Source of the DNA: Poindextera sp035294785
GTDB taxonomy: Bacteria > Pseudomonadota > Alphaproteobacteria > Caulobacterales > Caulobacteraceae
Assembly: GCA_035294785.1 (NCBI GenBank)
Contig: DATGKF010000065.1
Coordinates: forward strand, 1 to 64,000
Direction of reading: 5' to 3'
DNA length: 64,000 nucleotides
The notes beneath the pieces were generated by a model. That model was given only the letters and a program-made list of their open reading frames with translations, was not told the DNA's origin and did no database searches. Shown here one piece after another: positions 43,412 through 52,007 of this stretch; the first letter of the stretch is position 1, and every line of letters starts with the position of its first letter. Made by a program: the position numbers and the translations under genes.

Positions 43412-44791
43412 ATGGCCGAGTGGCGACCAGAGATCGAGACGGGCGAGGGCTTCATCCACGAGCGGATCGCCAAGGCGCTCGAGGCGGACATCGCCGCAGG
43501 CGCGCTCGCTCCGGACACCCGACTGCCGACCCATCGCCGTCTCGCCGAGCTGCTCGGCGTCAGCGTCGGCGCCGTCACCCGCGCCTATGCGGCGGTGGAG
43601 GCCAGGGGGCTGGTGAAGGCCACGGTCGGTCGCGGCAGTTTCGTCGCCGGCCGCGCCGAGGCTGAGCGGTCCGAGCCGCGTGACGAGGGCCTGTTCGATC
43701 TCGAGCGCGCCTTGCCGCCCCTGGCCGACGCCCATTCGCTGCGGGCCCTCGGCCGCCTCCGCCAGCGTGCGGATCCTGGGGGCCACCTCTCCTATCCCCC
43801 GTCGGCCGGCGAGCCCGGTCACCGCCGCGCGGTGGCGCGCTGGTTCGCCGCGACGGCCGGCTGGCCCGACCTCGACTGGCGGCGCCTGATTCTCACCGCC
43901 GGCTGCCAGCAGGCGTTCGCCGTGGCGCTGGGCGCCGCTTGCCGGCCGGGCGACGCCCTCGTCGTCGAGGCGGCGACGTTCACCGGCGTCAAGACGCTGG
44001 CCAACCACATGAACTATGCCCTCGTCGGCGCCGCCATGGACGCCGAAGGGCTCACGCCCGATGCGCTCGATGAGGCGGCGCAGCGAAGCGGCGCCCGCGT
44101 CGCCTATGTGCAGCCGCTGCAGAACCCGACGGGCCGGGTCATGAGCCTGGCGCGCCGCCACGCGATCGCGGCGGTGGCGCGCCAACGGGATCTGTTGCTG
44201 GTCGAGGACGACCTCTACGCCGCCTACACCACCGAGCTCGGCCTGCCGCGGTTGGCGATGCTCGCGCCCGAGCGGGTGTTCTACGCGAGCGGCCTCTCGA
44301 AGAGCCTCGCCCCGGCGTTCAGGGTTGGCGGCTGCGTGCCCCCGCTCGGCGGCGACTGGTTCGACCGCACGTTGAATGCGCTGCGCGCCATCGCCTTCTG
44401 CGCGCCGACGCTGAGCGCGCAGATCGCGACGCAGATGATCGAGGACGGGACGGCCGACGACATGCTCGCGGGCCATCGCAGCGAGCTCGCCGCCCGTGCG
44501 ACCTTGGCGCTCGACATCCTCGGGCCCGCGGCCGAGCCCCCGCACGTCGCCGCGCCGCAGTTCGTCTGGCTGCCGATGAACGAGCTGAAGGCCGAGCGGA
44601 CGGCCGCTGCGGCCTTGCGCGAAGGTGTCGGCCTCTCGCCCCCCACCGCAGGGCTTGCGCCGGGCGCGTCCGCGCAGGGTCTGCGCGTCTGCCTGGGCGC
44701 CGTCGCCGGCCGGGCCGCGTTGGAGGAGGCGCTGAGGCGCCTGGCGCGGGTGCTGAGCGATCGCGACGAGCGCACGCTCGGCATGGTGTGA
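43412..44791 (+). CDS. MocR-type regulator: GntR winged helix fused to an aminotransferase fold
   Basis: A 459-residue MocR/PdxR-family protein. The N-terminal GntR domain (about residues 1-75) shows LPTHRRLAELLGVSVGAVTRAYAAVEARGLV and the wing VGRGSFVAG. It is linked to a fold-type-I aminotransferase domain with GHLSYPPSAGEPGHR, TAGCQQAFAVAL, QPLQNPTGRVMS, VEDDLYAAYT and the PLP-lysine in YASGLSKSLAPAFRVG. The ATG at 43412 has GAGGAGG just upstream; GTG 43409 adds one residue. The 17-bp palindrome before it suggests autoregulation. The regulon cannot be told; the adjacent GNAT gene is a candidate. Confidence 0.9.
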   Translation: MAEWRPEIETGEGFIHERIAKALEADIAAGALAPDTRLPTHRRLAELLGVSVGAVTRAYAAVEARGLVKATVGRGSFVAGRAEAERSEPRDEGLFDLERALPPLADAHSLRALGRLRQRADPGGHLSYPPSAGEPGHRRAVARWFAATAGWPDLDWRRLILTAGCQQAFAVALGAACRPGDALVVEAATFTGVKTLANHMNYALVGAAMDAEGLTPDALDEAAQRSGARVAYVQPLQNPTGRVMSLARRHAIAAVARQRDLLLVEDDLYAAYTTELGLPRLAMLAPERVFYASGLSKSLAPAFRVGGCVPPLGGDWFDRTLNALRAIAFCAPTLSAQIATQMIEDGTADDMLAGHRSELAARATLALDILGPAAEPPHVAAPQFVWLPMNELKAERTAAAALREGVGLSPPTAGLAPGASAQGLRVCLGAVAGRAALEEALRRLARVLSDRDERTLGMV

Positions 44792-44800
44792 GCCCCCGGC

Positions 44801-45250
44801 ATGCCCGTTCATGAGCACAAGGCCGGCCCCTGGCTGCTCAGCGACGACCCGACCCGATTCGACGCCGAGCGCGCCCACGGCTGGATCGCCGGCGAGAGCT
44901 ATTGGGCCGAGGGCATTCCGCGCGCGGTCTTCGATCGCTCGCTGGCCGCAAGCCTGGTCGTCGGCGCCTTTTTGCAGGGCGGGTCGATGGCGGGGATGGC
45001 GCGGGCGGTGACCGACCGGGCGACGTTCGCGTGGATCTGCGATGTGTTCGTCGACTCGGGGTCGCGCGGCCAGGGCCTGGGCAAGGCGCTGATGGCCTAC
45101 CTGATGGCGCACCCGGACCTGCAGGGCCTGCGCCGCCTGCACCTCGCCACCCGCGACGCTCATGGCCTCTACGCCGCCTTCGGCTTCGGCCCGCTCACCG
45201 GCGTCGACCGCTGGATGGAGATCAGGAACCGGGACGTCTACGGCGGCTAG
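44801..45250 (+). CDS. GNAT-family N-acetyltransferase
   Basis: A 149-residue GNAT protein. The acetyl-CoA-binding region is seen as CDVFVDSGSRGQGLGKALMAYLMAH (R-x-x-G-x-G/A pattern), followed by GLRRLHLATRDAHGLYAAFGFGPL. It begins nine bases after the MocR gene, so it is likely co-transcribed and regulated by the same operator. The acceptor is unknown. Its stop overlaps the stop of the convergent SRAP gene in CTAG (45247-45250). Confidence 0.86.
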   Translation: MPVHEHKAGPWLLSDDPTRFDAERAHGWIAGESYWAEGIPRAVFDRSLAASLVVGAFLQGGSMAGMARAVTDRATFAWICDVFVDSGSRGQGLGKALMAYLMAHPDLQGLRRLHLATRDAHGLYAAFGFGPLTGVDRWMEIRNRDVYGG

Positions 45251-45861
45251 GGCAAGAGCGACGCCTGCCGCGCGCGGCCGCCGGGTTCGGTGAGGACGTC
45301 GAAGGTCCCGGCCGGGCTGGCGGTCAGGAGGTCGCTCTCGGGCTTCGACAGGGAGAGCCACGCGCCCCAGCTCTCCTTGGGCAGGACGACGATCTGGCGG
45401 TCGTGATACGGCGCGACGTCCGGTCCCGGCTCGACGGTCAGCATGGTGAAGTTCGGCGCGCCGCCGTCAGCCGCGGTCCGCCACAGACCGGCGATGCAGA
45501 AGAAGGGCTCGGCATGGGCCGTGAAGCGGTGCCGGTCCTTCGGACTCTTGGCGCCCGTGTATTCGAAGAAGGCCGACGCCGGGATCAGGCAGCGGTTGCT
45601 GCTCGCAAAACGGCGGCCCTCGGCGCGGAAGTTGAACACCACCCCGCCGCGCGGGTGCGCCGGCGGAAAGCCGAAGCGCATGAGCGCCAGTTCGACGCCG
45701 TTGCCGGCGGCGCGCACGACGGCCGCGTCATCGCGAATGTGCACGTGCTCGCGCGGGGGCAGATCGAGTTCGGTCTGCACCGTTGGCACGCCGAGGCCGA
45801 CCAGCTCCATCGCCGCCACGTAGGCGCGATAGGCGATCTCCTGCTCGAAGCCGTTGCACAT
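45247..45861 (-). CDS. SOS-response-associated peptidase-fold protein (SRAP/YedK/HMCES)
   Basis: A 204-residue SRAP protein. This family uses Cys2 to form a stable thiazolidine crosslink with abasic sites in single-stranded DNA, shielding them. Here Cys2 is present (MCNGF, where most members have MCGR). The conserved active-site Asn is in FNFRAEG, Glu in PASAFFEYTG and His in APYHDRQIV. It is shorter than typical members. No LexA box is apparent upstream, and the neighbour upstream is the P450 gene. Confidence 0.88.
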   Translation of the reverse strand: MCNGFEQEIAYRAYVAAMELVGLGVPTVQTELDLPPREHVHIRDDAAVVRAAGNGVELALMRFGFPPAHPRGGVVFNFRAEGRRFASSNRCLIPASAFFEYTGAKSPKDRHRFTAHAEPFFCIAGLWRTAADGGAPNFTMLTVEPGPDVAPYHDRQIVVLPKESWGAWLSLSKPESDLLTASPAGTFDVLTEPGGRARQASLLP

Positions 45862-45888
45862 GCGAACCTGACGCCGACGCGGGGAGCC

Positions 45889-47148
45889 TCAGGCGGCGAT
45901 GCGCACGGGCATCGACTCGTAGCCCTTGATGAAGCTCGAGCGCACGCGCACCGGCTCGGCCATCACCTCGATGCGTTCGAAGCGCTTGAGGATCTCTTCC
46001 CAGACCACCTTCAGCTGCATCTCGGCGAGGCGGTTGCCGACGCAGCGGTGGATGCCGAAGCCGAACGACAGGTGCTGGCGCGGGCGTTCGCGGTCGATGA
46101 TGAAGGCGTTCGGGTTCTCGATCGCCTCCTCGTCGCGGTTGCCCGAGACGTACCACATGACGACCTTGTCGCCCGCCTTGATGGTCTTGTCGCCGATCTG
46201 CATGTCCGCCGTCGCCGTGCGGCGCATATGGGCGAGCGGCGTCTGCCAGCGAATGATCTCGGGCACCATCGAGGTGATGAGGCCGTGGTCGGCGCGCAGC
46301 TTGTCGTACTGGTCGGGATTCTCGTTCAGCGCCAGCAGGCCGCCTGAGATCGAGTTCCGCGTCGTGTCGTTGCCGCCGACGATCAGGAGCACGAGGTTGC
46401 CGAGGAACATGCGCTTGTCCATGTCCTTGGTGGCGTCGCCGTGCGCCATCATCGAGATGAGGTCGCCGCGCGGCGGCAGCTTCTCCCGCTCCGCCCAGAG
46501 GCCGAGGAAGGTGTCCAGGCAGCCCAGCAGGACCTCGTTTTTCTCTTCCTCGCTCTCCACCAGCTGGCCGGGCGCCGGGAAGACGGTGGCGACGTCGGAC
46601 CAGTAGGTCAGCTTGCGCCGCTCCTCGAACGGGAAGTCGAACAGGGTCGCCAGCATCTGGGTGGTGAGTTCGATGGAGACCTTGTCGACCCAGTCGAAGG
46701 TTTCGCCGATGGGGAGCTCGTCGAGGATCTTCGCCGCCCGCTCGCGAATGATCGGCTCGAGGTTGGCGAGGTTGGCCGGCGAAACGACCGGGCTCACCGT
46801 CTTGCGTTGCGCATCGTGCTTCGGCGGGTCCATGGCGATGAAGCTCGGCCGGCGAAGGTCGGGGTTCGTGTCGCGGATGGTGATGCCGCCAAGCGCTGAT
46901 TCCGAGGAAAAGACGCCGTGGTTGGTGTCGACGGTCATGATGTCGGCGTACTTGGTCACCGACCAGTAGGGGCCGAACTCGCTCTCGCGGCACCAGTGCA
47001 CCGGCTCCTCGGCGCGCAGGCGTTCGAACCAGGGCCAGTGGGTGTTGGTGCGAAAGAGCTCGGGATCGCCCGGATGGTAGTCCTCGAGCGGCGTCGAATA
47101 CGCCCGCTCCCTGGCCTCGTCCGCGACCCTCGCCGATCCATCCGCCAT
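45889..47148 (-). CDS. Cytochrome P450, CYP153-like
   Basis: A 419-residue soluble P450. The heme-binding loop is FGFGIHRCVGNRLAEMQ with the cysteine ligand, the ExxR motif is in EIIRWQTPLAHMR, and the I-helix oxygen-activation segment is LLIVGGNDTTRNSISGG. The segments AMDPPKHDAQRKTVSPVV and DKVVMWYVSGNRDEEAIENP are very like CYP153 proteins, which hydroxylate medium-chain alkanes or fatty acids at the terminal carbon. A GGAGGAACGAGGCC ribosome binding site precedes the ATG. No ferredoxin or ferredoxin reductase gene is adjacent. Confidence 0.92.
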   Translation of the reverse strand: MADGSARVADEARERAYSTPLEDYHPGDPELFRTNTHWPWFERLRAEEPVHWCRESEFGPYWSVTKYADIMTVDTNHGVFSSESALGGITIRDTNPDLRRPSFIAMDPPKHDAQRKTVSPVVSPANLANLEPIIRERAAKILDELPIGETFDWVDKVSIELTTQMLATLFDFPFEERRKLTYWSDVATVFPAPGQLVESEEEKNEVLLGCLDTFLGLWAEREKLPPRGDLISMMAHGDATKDMDKRMFLGNLVLLIVGGNDTTRNSISGGLLALNENPDQYDKLRADHGLITSMVPEIIRWQTPLAHMRRTATADMQIGDKTIKAGDKVVMWYVSGNRDEEAIENPNAFIIDRERPRQHLSFGFGIHRCVGNRLAEMQLKVVWEEILKRFERIEVMAEPVRVRSSFIKGYESMPVRIAA

Positions 47149-47241
47149 GGCCTCGTTCCTCCGCCCGCGCCGTCGCCGGCGCGCTCTCCGCAGCCATCAT
47201 GGCGCCAAGCGCCGCGGCGCGATAGGCGCGGGCGGCAGCGC

Positions 47242-48279
47242 TCAGTTCGCGTCCTGCGGAAGCAGCACCAGCACCTTCACGTCCGCGGTCGGGGTGAAGT
47301 GGGTGTAGTGCACCTGGAACGTCGTCGGCCCGGTCTTGACGACGCCGGTCCCGCAGAAACTGACCAGGTTGGCCGCCTTGCCCTTGTCGATGGTCATGCG
47401 GAAGTCGCCGATAGGCAGCTTCCAGTTGGCGCCCGTGGTCAGCACATAGGCGATGTATTCGTCGTGCCAGGGCAGCGTGTTCGGGTGCGCCTTGAACGCG
47501 GCGCTCACGGTCGCGACGATGTTGTCGTCGACGCAGTAGTCCTTGCGCTCGGCCTTCGCGAGGTTGACCTCGTCGGCGTCGGAGCCGTTGGACGGATCGA
47601 TCAGATCGGTCGACACGAAACCGCCGACCGAGGGCGTGTAGCGGTGCTCGACCGCCAGCGGCCGCCCGGCGGGGAAGGTCTGGGTCCAGTAGAAGGTCGT
47701 CCGCACCGTCCAGTGGGCGACCACCTGCCGCTGCATGCCCTTGCCGTCATGATTGTCGAATTCGTCGGCCGAGGCGAGGCCGTCCTTGACCAGTTCGTCC
47801 TGCGCGGCGCGCGGCAGCTTGGCCACGAAATCTGACGTGCTCTGCAGCTGGGCGGCCAGCGGCACGTGGTACTTCTCGAGCACGGCGGTGAAGTCCTTGC
47901 CGTCGACCAGAGCCTTCTGCTCGACCTGCATCTTCACCGGCGTGCCGTTCACCAGCGTGGTGAAGCCGAGGAAGTTGGTGGCGTTGTCCACCGGGATGTC
48001 GACGGTGTCGTCGTAGCCGTTGATGTCGATGTCCGGCAGCGGGAAGGCGACCGTCACGGTGACGTCGTTGGGCGCGTCGTTGACGAAGCTGTAGCGCACG
48101 CGGACCAACTTTTCGGAGATGTAGAGATCCTCCGAGCGCATCTCGATGTCCGCTGACTTCGTCAGCACCAGCCCGCCCGCGGCGAGCCCGGCCGTGGAGT
48201 CGTTGGCCCGCGCCGCGCCGCCCGCCGCAACCGCAGCCGTCGCCAACGCGACGGCGAACCCGACGATTTGAGCCTTCAT
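47242..48279 (-). CDS. Secreted DUF4424-family protein
   Basis: A 345-residue exported protein with a signal peptide (QIVGFAVALATAAVAAGGAARA). The mature part has ADIEMRSEDLYISEKLVRVRYSFVND, VTVAFPLPDID, and a C-terminal region with DFRMTIDKGKAANLVSFCGTGVVKTGPTTFQ and VLVLLPQD, matching the DUF4424 family of unknown function. Cysteines at YCVDD and SFCGT may form a disulfide. The ATG at 48279 starts the signal peptide. It lies between the P450 gene downstream and the reductase gene upstream, all on the minus strand. Confidence 0.8.
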   Translation of the reverse strand: MKAQIVGFAVALATAAVAAGGAARANDSTAGLAAGGLVLTKSADIEMRSEDLYISEKLVRVRYSFVNDAPNDVTVTVAFPLPDIDINGYDDTVDIPVDNATNFLGFTTLVNGTPVKMQVEQKALVDGKDFTAVLEKYHVPLAAQLQSTSDFVAKLPRAAQDELVKDGLASADEFDNHDGKGMQRQVVAHWTVRTTFYWTQTFPAGRPLAVEHRYTPSVGGFVSTDLIDPSNGSDADEVNLAKAERKDYCVDDNIVATVSAAFKAHPNTLPWHDEYIAYVLTTGANWKLPIGDFRMTIDKGKAANLVSFCGTGVVKTGPTTFQVHYTHFTPTADVKVLVLLPQDAN

Positions 48280-48304
48280 GTCCGTCCCCCCGGGTCTTGC
48301 CGAA

Positions 48305-48328
48305 CCGCGGGCGAGCATACACCCGCGG
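48305..48328 (-). terminator. GC-rich stem-loop after the PRISE-like reductase gene
   Basis: CCGCGGG (48305-48311) and CCCGCGG (48322-48328) form a perfect 7-bp stem with a 10-base loop, about 20 bases downstream of the reductase stop codon. There is no T-run, so this may be a weak terminator or a processing site rather than a strong intrinsic terminator. Confidence 0.35.
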
Positions 48329-48347
48329 CCAAGGCGCGCGCCAAAGC

Positions 48348-49448
48348 TTAGCGTCGCGGCGGCAGCAGCTTGAGCGCGCGAAACTGGCGGATGCAGTCGC
48401 GCAGCATGTCCTCGGAATCCCAGACGGCATGGAAGCCGTCCTGGCGCAGGCTGACGGTGGAGACGATCGGCGGCAGGCCGCGGAACTCGTCCCGCCCCGG
48501 CGCGAGCAGGAAGTCGAGGTACTGGAACGACTGGGCGACGAAGGCGTCCAGGGGCGGCGCGGCAAGGCCGCATTGCGCCACGATGCGAGCCCAGTCGTCG
48601 CCGCGCCCGCGCATGGTCTCGCCGAGGAACTGCGGGCGATCTTCGCCGACGGCCATGCCGAGCTCGTCGGCGATCGCCCGCCAGACGCCGCGGAACGTCA
48701 TCACGTCGCCGTTGGTGAGGTTGTAGGCCTTGCCGCGCGCGGCCGGCGCTCGGGTCGCCCAGACGACGGCCTCGCCGATCAGGTCGGCGTGCACGCCCTC
48801 GAGCATCAAGGGCGCCTTGCCGCCGGTGTAGTGGAGCGGCTCGCCGGCCGCCTGCATGAGCGCGCCATAGGCGCCGATGGCGGCGATGGGGTTCAGCGCC
48901 CCGCCGACCGCCACGCCGAACACGATCTGCGGGCGAAGGATCGTCAACCCCCACCCGGCGCCGCCAGCCTGCAAACCTTCCAGGTAGTCCTGCTGCACCC
49001 AGTAGAAGTTGGGCACGTCGCGCGCTTCCGAGCGGCCCGGCCGCGCCGGAACGTCCATCGGCCGCACGTGCGCGCCATAGGCCTTGGTGCCCTGCAGCAG
49101 GATCACCTGCTCCAGGTTCGGCGCCGCGGCGCGCAGCGGCTCGAACAGGTTCTTGAGCATCCGCCCGTTGGTCTCGATCTGCTCCGGATCGAGCCAGCCG
49201 GCGATCACCTCCGGCTTCTCGTAGAGGGCGGCGAAGACGACGTGCGTCACCTCGTGCAAGCCGCCGAACGCCTCGGCGCAGGCCGCCGCATCGGTCAGGT
49301 CGGCCTGGACCCATTCGGCGCCGGCGAGCGCCACCGGCCGTCGCCGCGAGGTCGCGATCACCCGCGTCCCCGCCTCCCGCTCCAGCGCCCGCATCGCCGC
49401 AAAGCCGACGAGCCCTGACGCGCCGGCGACGAGAACGGTCCTGGTCAT
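48348..49448 (-). CDS. Extended SDR oxidoreductase, PRISE (5-beta-reductase)-like
   Basis: A 366-residue extended short-chain dehydrogenase. The Rossmann motif VLVAGASGLVGFAAMRALE is near the N-terminus. ALYEKP, LLQGTKAYGAH, and NFYWVQQDYLEGLQ resemble the PRISE enone-reductase group (progesterone 5-beta-reductase/iridoid-synthase-like), where the Tyr of the FYxxQxD-type segment is catalytic instead of the usual YxxxK. The natural substrate is unknown; small enones are typical. ATG 49448 was chosen over 49490 because it starts the Rossmann strand. Confidence 0.82.
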   Translation of the reverse strand: MTRTVLVAGASGLVGFAAMRALEREAGTRVIATSRRRPVALAGAEWVQADLTDAAACAEAFGGLHEVTHVVFAALYEKPEVIAGWLDPEQIETNGRMLKNLFEPLRAAAPNLEQVILLQGTKAYGAHVRPMDVPARPGRSEARDVPNFYWVQQDYLEGLQAGGAGWGLTILRPQIVFGVAVGGALNPIAAIGAYGALMQAAGEPLHYTGGKAPLMLEGVHADLIGEAVVWATRAPAARGKAYNLTNGDVMTFRGVWRAIADELGMAVGEDRPQFLGETMRGRGDDWARIVAQCGLAAPPLDAFVAQSFQYLDFLLAPGRDEFRGLPPIVSTVSLRQDGFHAVWDSEDMLRDCIRQFRALKLLPPRR

Positions 49449-49501
49449 GCGCCGACAATCCTCGCGGACCGACGCGCCGACAACCTGCAACGATTGAAAA
49501 G

Positions 49502-49578
49502 TGGCGCGCCCGGAGCGATTCGAACGCCCGACCCCCAGATTCGTAGTCTGGTGCTCTATCCAGCTGAGCTACGGGCGC
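49502..49578 (-). tRNA. tRNA-Arg (anticodon ACG)
   Basis: The cloverleaf folds well. The acceptor GCGCCCG pairs with CGGGCGC, the D-arm is GCTCAGCTGGATAGAGC, the anticodon stem CCAGA/TCTGG encloses the loop CTACGAA with ACG at its centre, and the T-arm GTTCGAATC is standard. The 3' CCA is encoded in the genome. A34 would be deaminated to inosine to read CGU, CGC and CGA. The gene lies between the reductase and a small secreted-protein gene. Confidence 0.97.
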
Positions 49579-49719
49579 GCGCTGGCCTTTCGGCGAAGGG
49601 GGCGGAACCTAGTCGTGGGGCGCGTGCGGCGCAAGCCGTCGGCGGCGTCGATTTCCGCGTTGGCGCGCGCTGGTCAGCGTGTTTCAATCCTGAGACACGA
49701 TGGCGAAGGAGGCTGCGCG

Positions 49720-50394
49720 ATGCGCCGGTTCGTCCTTTTCGCGGCCGCGGCCGCCCTGGTTCTGGCCTACGGGCCGAAGGCCAACGCCCAGATCTTCGGC
49801 CCCAAGCGGCCGCCGCAGCCGCCGGCCTCGCAACCGAGCGCGAGCGACATGGCCGCGACGTGCAATCAGCTCAAGGCCATGCCGAACCCGCCGATGACCT
49901 ACGACCAGTGCATGCAGATGGCCGCCGCGCAGACGGCGATGCAGAGCGCGCAGAACAATCCGGCCGGCATGCGGCCGGGCGACGACGCCATGACCTGCGA
50001 TCAGATCAAGGCCGAGTTCGTCGCCAATGGCGGCATCAGCGTCGACAAGACGCAGGTCGCTCAGGCGCAGACCGCCAGCCAGAACTTCATTTCCGCCAAC
50101 AACCAGGTGCAGGCCGATGCGCGCGCGGCGCAGGCGCGGGAGACCGCGACCGCCGCGGCCACCGCCGCGGCCGGGATGACCCCGTTCGGCGGAGCCGCCG
50201 CCGCGGCTGCGCAGGCTCAGGCCGTCGCCGACCAGCAGGCCCTGAATGCCGAAGCCAAGCAGAAGCTAGGGCCGGCGCAGCAACAGCTGATGACGGCCAA
50301 CACCAACATGACCACAAACATCGCCACGCAAATGCAGGACAACCCGCGCCAGGCCCGGCTGATGTCCCTGGCGCAGCAGAAGAACTGCCACTAG
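49720..50394 (+). CDS. Secreted Ala/Gln-rich protein of unknown function
   Basis: A 224-residue protein with a signal peptide (RRFVLFAAAAALVLAYGPKANAQ) followed by a Pro-rich patch. The rest is helical and rich in Ala, Gln and Met (for example MQMAAAQTAMQSAQNN and ARETATAAATAAAGM). Four cysteines are present (ATCNQL, DQCMQM, TCDQI and the penultimate C). I do not recognise a family. The longer in-frame start at 49501 runs through the tRNA gene on the opposite strand and is rejected. The stop overlaps the convergent esterase stop in CTAG. Confidence 0.65.
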   Translation: MRRFVLFAAAAALVLAYGPKANAQIFGPKRPPQPPASQPSASDMAATCNQLKAMPNPPMTYDQCMQMAAAQTAMQSAQNNPAGMRPGDDAMTCDQIKAEFVANGGISVDKTQVAQAQTASQNFISANNQVQADARAAQARETATAAATAAAGMTPFGGAAAAAAQAQAVADQQALNAEAKQKLGPAQQQLMTANTNMTTNIATQMQDNPRQARLMSLAQQKNCH

Positions 50395-51941
50395 CGGGCG
50401 GCGCCCCCGTTGGCGTCAGCGACAGCGGTCAGCGGGTCGAGTTCGGCGGCGTCGAAGTGCGGGCGGACCACTGGTCCGTCGTCGCCGAACTCCAGCACGG
50501 TGTCGTCGGCGCCGGCCTCAGGCCAGCGCGGGCCGCCGGCTGAACCCGGATCGCCGGTCTTGGCGAAGGCGACCCAGTAGGCGTGGATCGACCGGGCGAT
50601 CTTCTCGTCGTCCGGCGTCGCCGCCGGGAAGTGGAAAGGCCCGCGGTCGATCGGCGCGGTCGGCAGCATCTGGAAGACATAGAAGATCTCCCCGCCGTGC
50701 ATGACGCCCATGGCGGTCGGCCGCAGCGACTGGGGCAGGTAGGAGAAATAGTAGACGTAAGCCGGCTGGCCGGCCCTCGCCTGCTGGCGGGCGAGATACC
50801 GGTCGGGCTCGATCACCGTCGCAAAGGTGGTGATAGCCGCCGCGGCCTTGGCCGGATCGCCGCCGCCGTAGAGGGCGAGCGCGGCGTCACGGTGGGGCAG
50901 CCGGCCGAGCACCCCTTCCGGGTTGGTGAGCGCGCTGCGGAAGAGGCTGGCCTCGAAGCTGTTGCCGCCGGCGAGATAAGGCACGCGCGCCTGATCGCCG
51001 TCGGCGAAGCCCTGGCCCGTGTCTTCGGTGACGATGACCCCGTCCTGGATCGGGCCGGGCCCCGTCGGATCGCCGATCCCGCCGTTCGGCCGCGACAGCT
51101 GTTGGGCGGAGAGCGCGCGCATCGCCTTCGCCGCCGCCGCATCGTCGCCGGTGACGCCCAGCGTCTCGATGAAGTCGGCGCCGATCTTCTGCGCGTCCGC
51201 CAGCGGGCGCGGCCGGCTGCGCCCGAAGCCGGACTCCGAGATGGCGCGGTTGAAGAGGCCGCGCGCCGGCTTGGCGATCATCAGGAAGTTGACCGAGATG
51301 CCGCCGGCGGATTCGCCGAAAATGGTGACGTTGTCCGGGTCGCCGCCGAAGGCCGAGATGTTGGCCCTGACCCACTTCAGCGCCGCGATCTGGTCGGCGA
51401 GGCCGAAATCGGCCAATGCGCCGTCGGGGCTGGTCCTCGCCAGCGCCGGATGGGCGAAGAAGCCCAGACGCCCGAGGCGATAGTTGAGGCTGACGTAGAC
51501 GACGCCGTCGCGGGCGAACGACGTCCCGTCATAGCGGGCGCTGCCGCCTTGGGTGAACGCGCCGCCGTAGATCCAGACCATCACCGGCAGCTTGGCGCCC
51601 GCCGGCCGGTTCGCCGGCGCGAAGACGTTGAGCGTCAGGCAGTCCTCGCTCTGGTTGGCGACGGCGCCAAAGTTGCCGCCATTCGACATCTGCATGCAGG
51701 AGGGGCCGAAGGCGGAGGCGTCGCGCACGCCGTCCCAGTGCGGCGGGGCCTGCGGCGCGCGCCAGCGCAGCGCGCCCACCGGCGGGGCGGCGAACGGGAT
51801 GCCCTTGAAGCTGACCACGTCGCCGGCGATCACGCCCTTGAGCGCGCCCTGGGCGATCCTCGCCTCGTCCGGCGCGGCGCACGCAGCCGTCGCCAGGCTC
51901 AAAACCGCCGCTGCCACGCCCAACGCCTTGCCGATCCCCAA
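50391..51941 (-). CDS. Secreted carboxylesterase (type B)
   Basis: A 516-residue alpha/beta hydrolase of the type-B carboxylesterase/para-nitrobenzyl esterase group. It has a signal peptide (ALGVAAAVLSLATAACAAPD, possibly a lipoprotein because of the AAC). The N-terminal signature GIPFAAPPVGALRWRAP, the EDCLTLNVFAP motif, the nucleophile elbow GESAGGISV and the His-bearing segment HGGEIFYVFQ are present. The substrate is unknown. ATG 51941 precedes the signal peptide. Confidence 0.9.
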   Translation of the reverse strand: MGIGKALGVAAAVLSLATAACAAPDEARIAQGALKGVIAGDVVSFKGIPFAAPPVGALRWRAPQAPPHWDGVRDASAFGPSCMQMSNGGNFGAVANQSEDCLTLNVFAPANRPAGAKLPVMVWIYGGAFTQGGSARYDGTSFARDGVVYVSLNYRLGRLGFFAHPALARTSPDGALADFGLADQIAALKWVRANISAFGGDPDNVTIFGESAGGISVNFLMIAKPARGLFNRAISESGFGRSRPRPLADAQKIGADFIETLGVTGDDAAAAKAMRALSAQQLSRPNGGIGDPTGPGPIQDGVIVTEDTGQGFADGDQARVPYLAGGNSFEASLFRSALTNPEGVLGRLPHRDAALALYGGGDPAKAAAAITTFATVIEPDRYLARQQARAGQPAYVYYFSYLPQSLRPTAMGVMHGGEIFYVFQMLPTAPIDRGPFHFPAATPDDEKIARSIHAYWVAFAKTGDPGSAGGPRWPEAGADDTVLEFGDDGPVVRPHFDAAELDPLTAVADANGGAAR

Positions 51942-52007
51942 CGCCCCTGCTCCCTCTCTCCGGCCTGCCCCAAGGCTACGAACCGCGCCCCGCGCGTGTA
52001 AAGCGCC

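Noticed and set aside
49494..50543. Plus-strand frame starting with SGAPGAIRTPDPQIRSLV
   Set aside because: Its beginning is the antisense of tRNA-Arg, a well-known spurious protein; the real gene in the area starts at 49720 in another frame.
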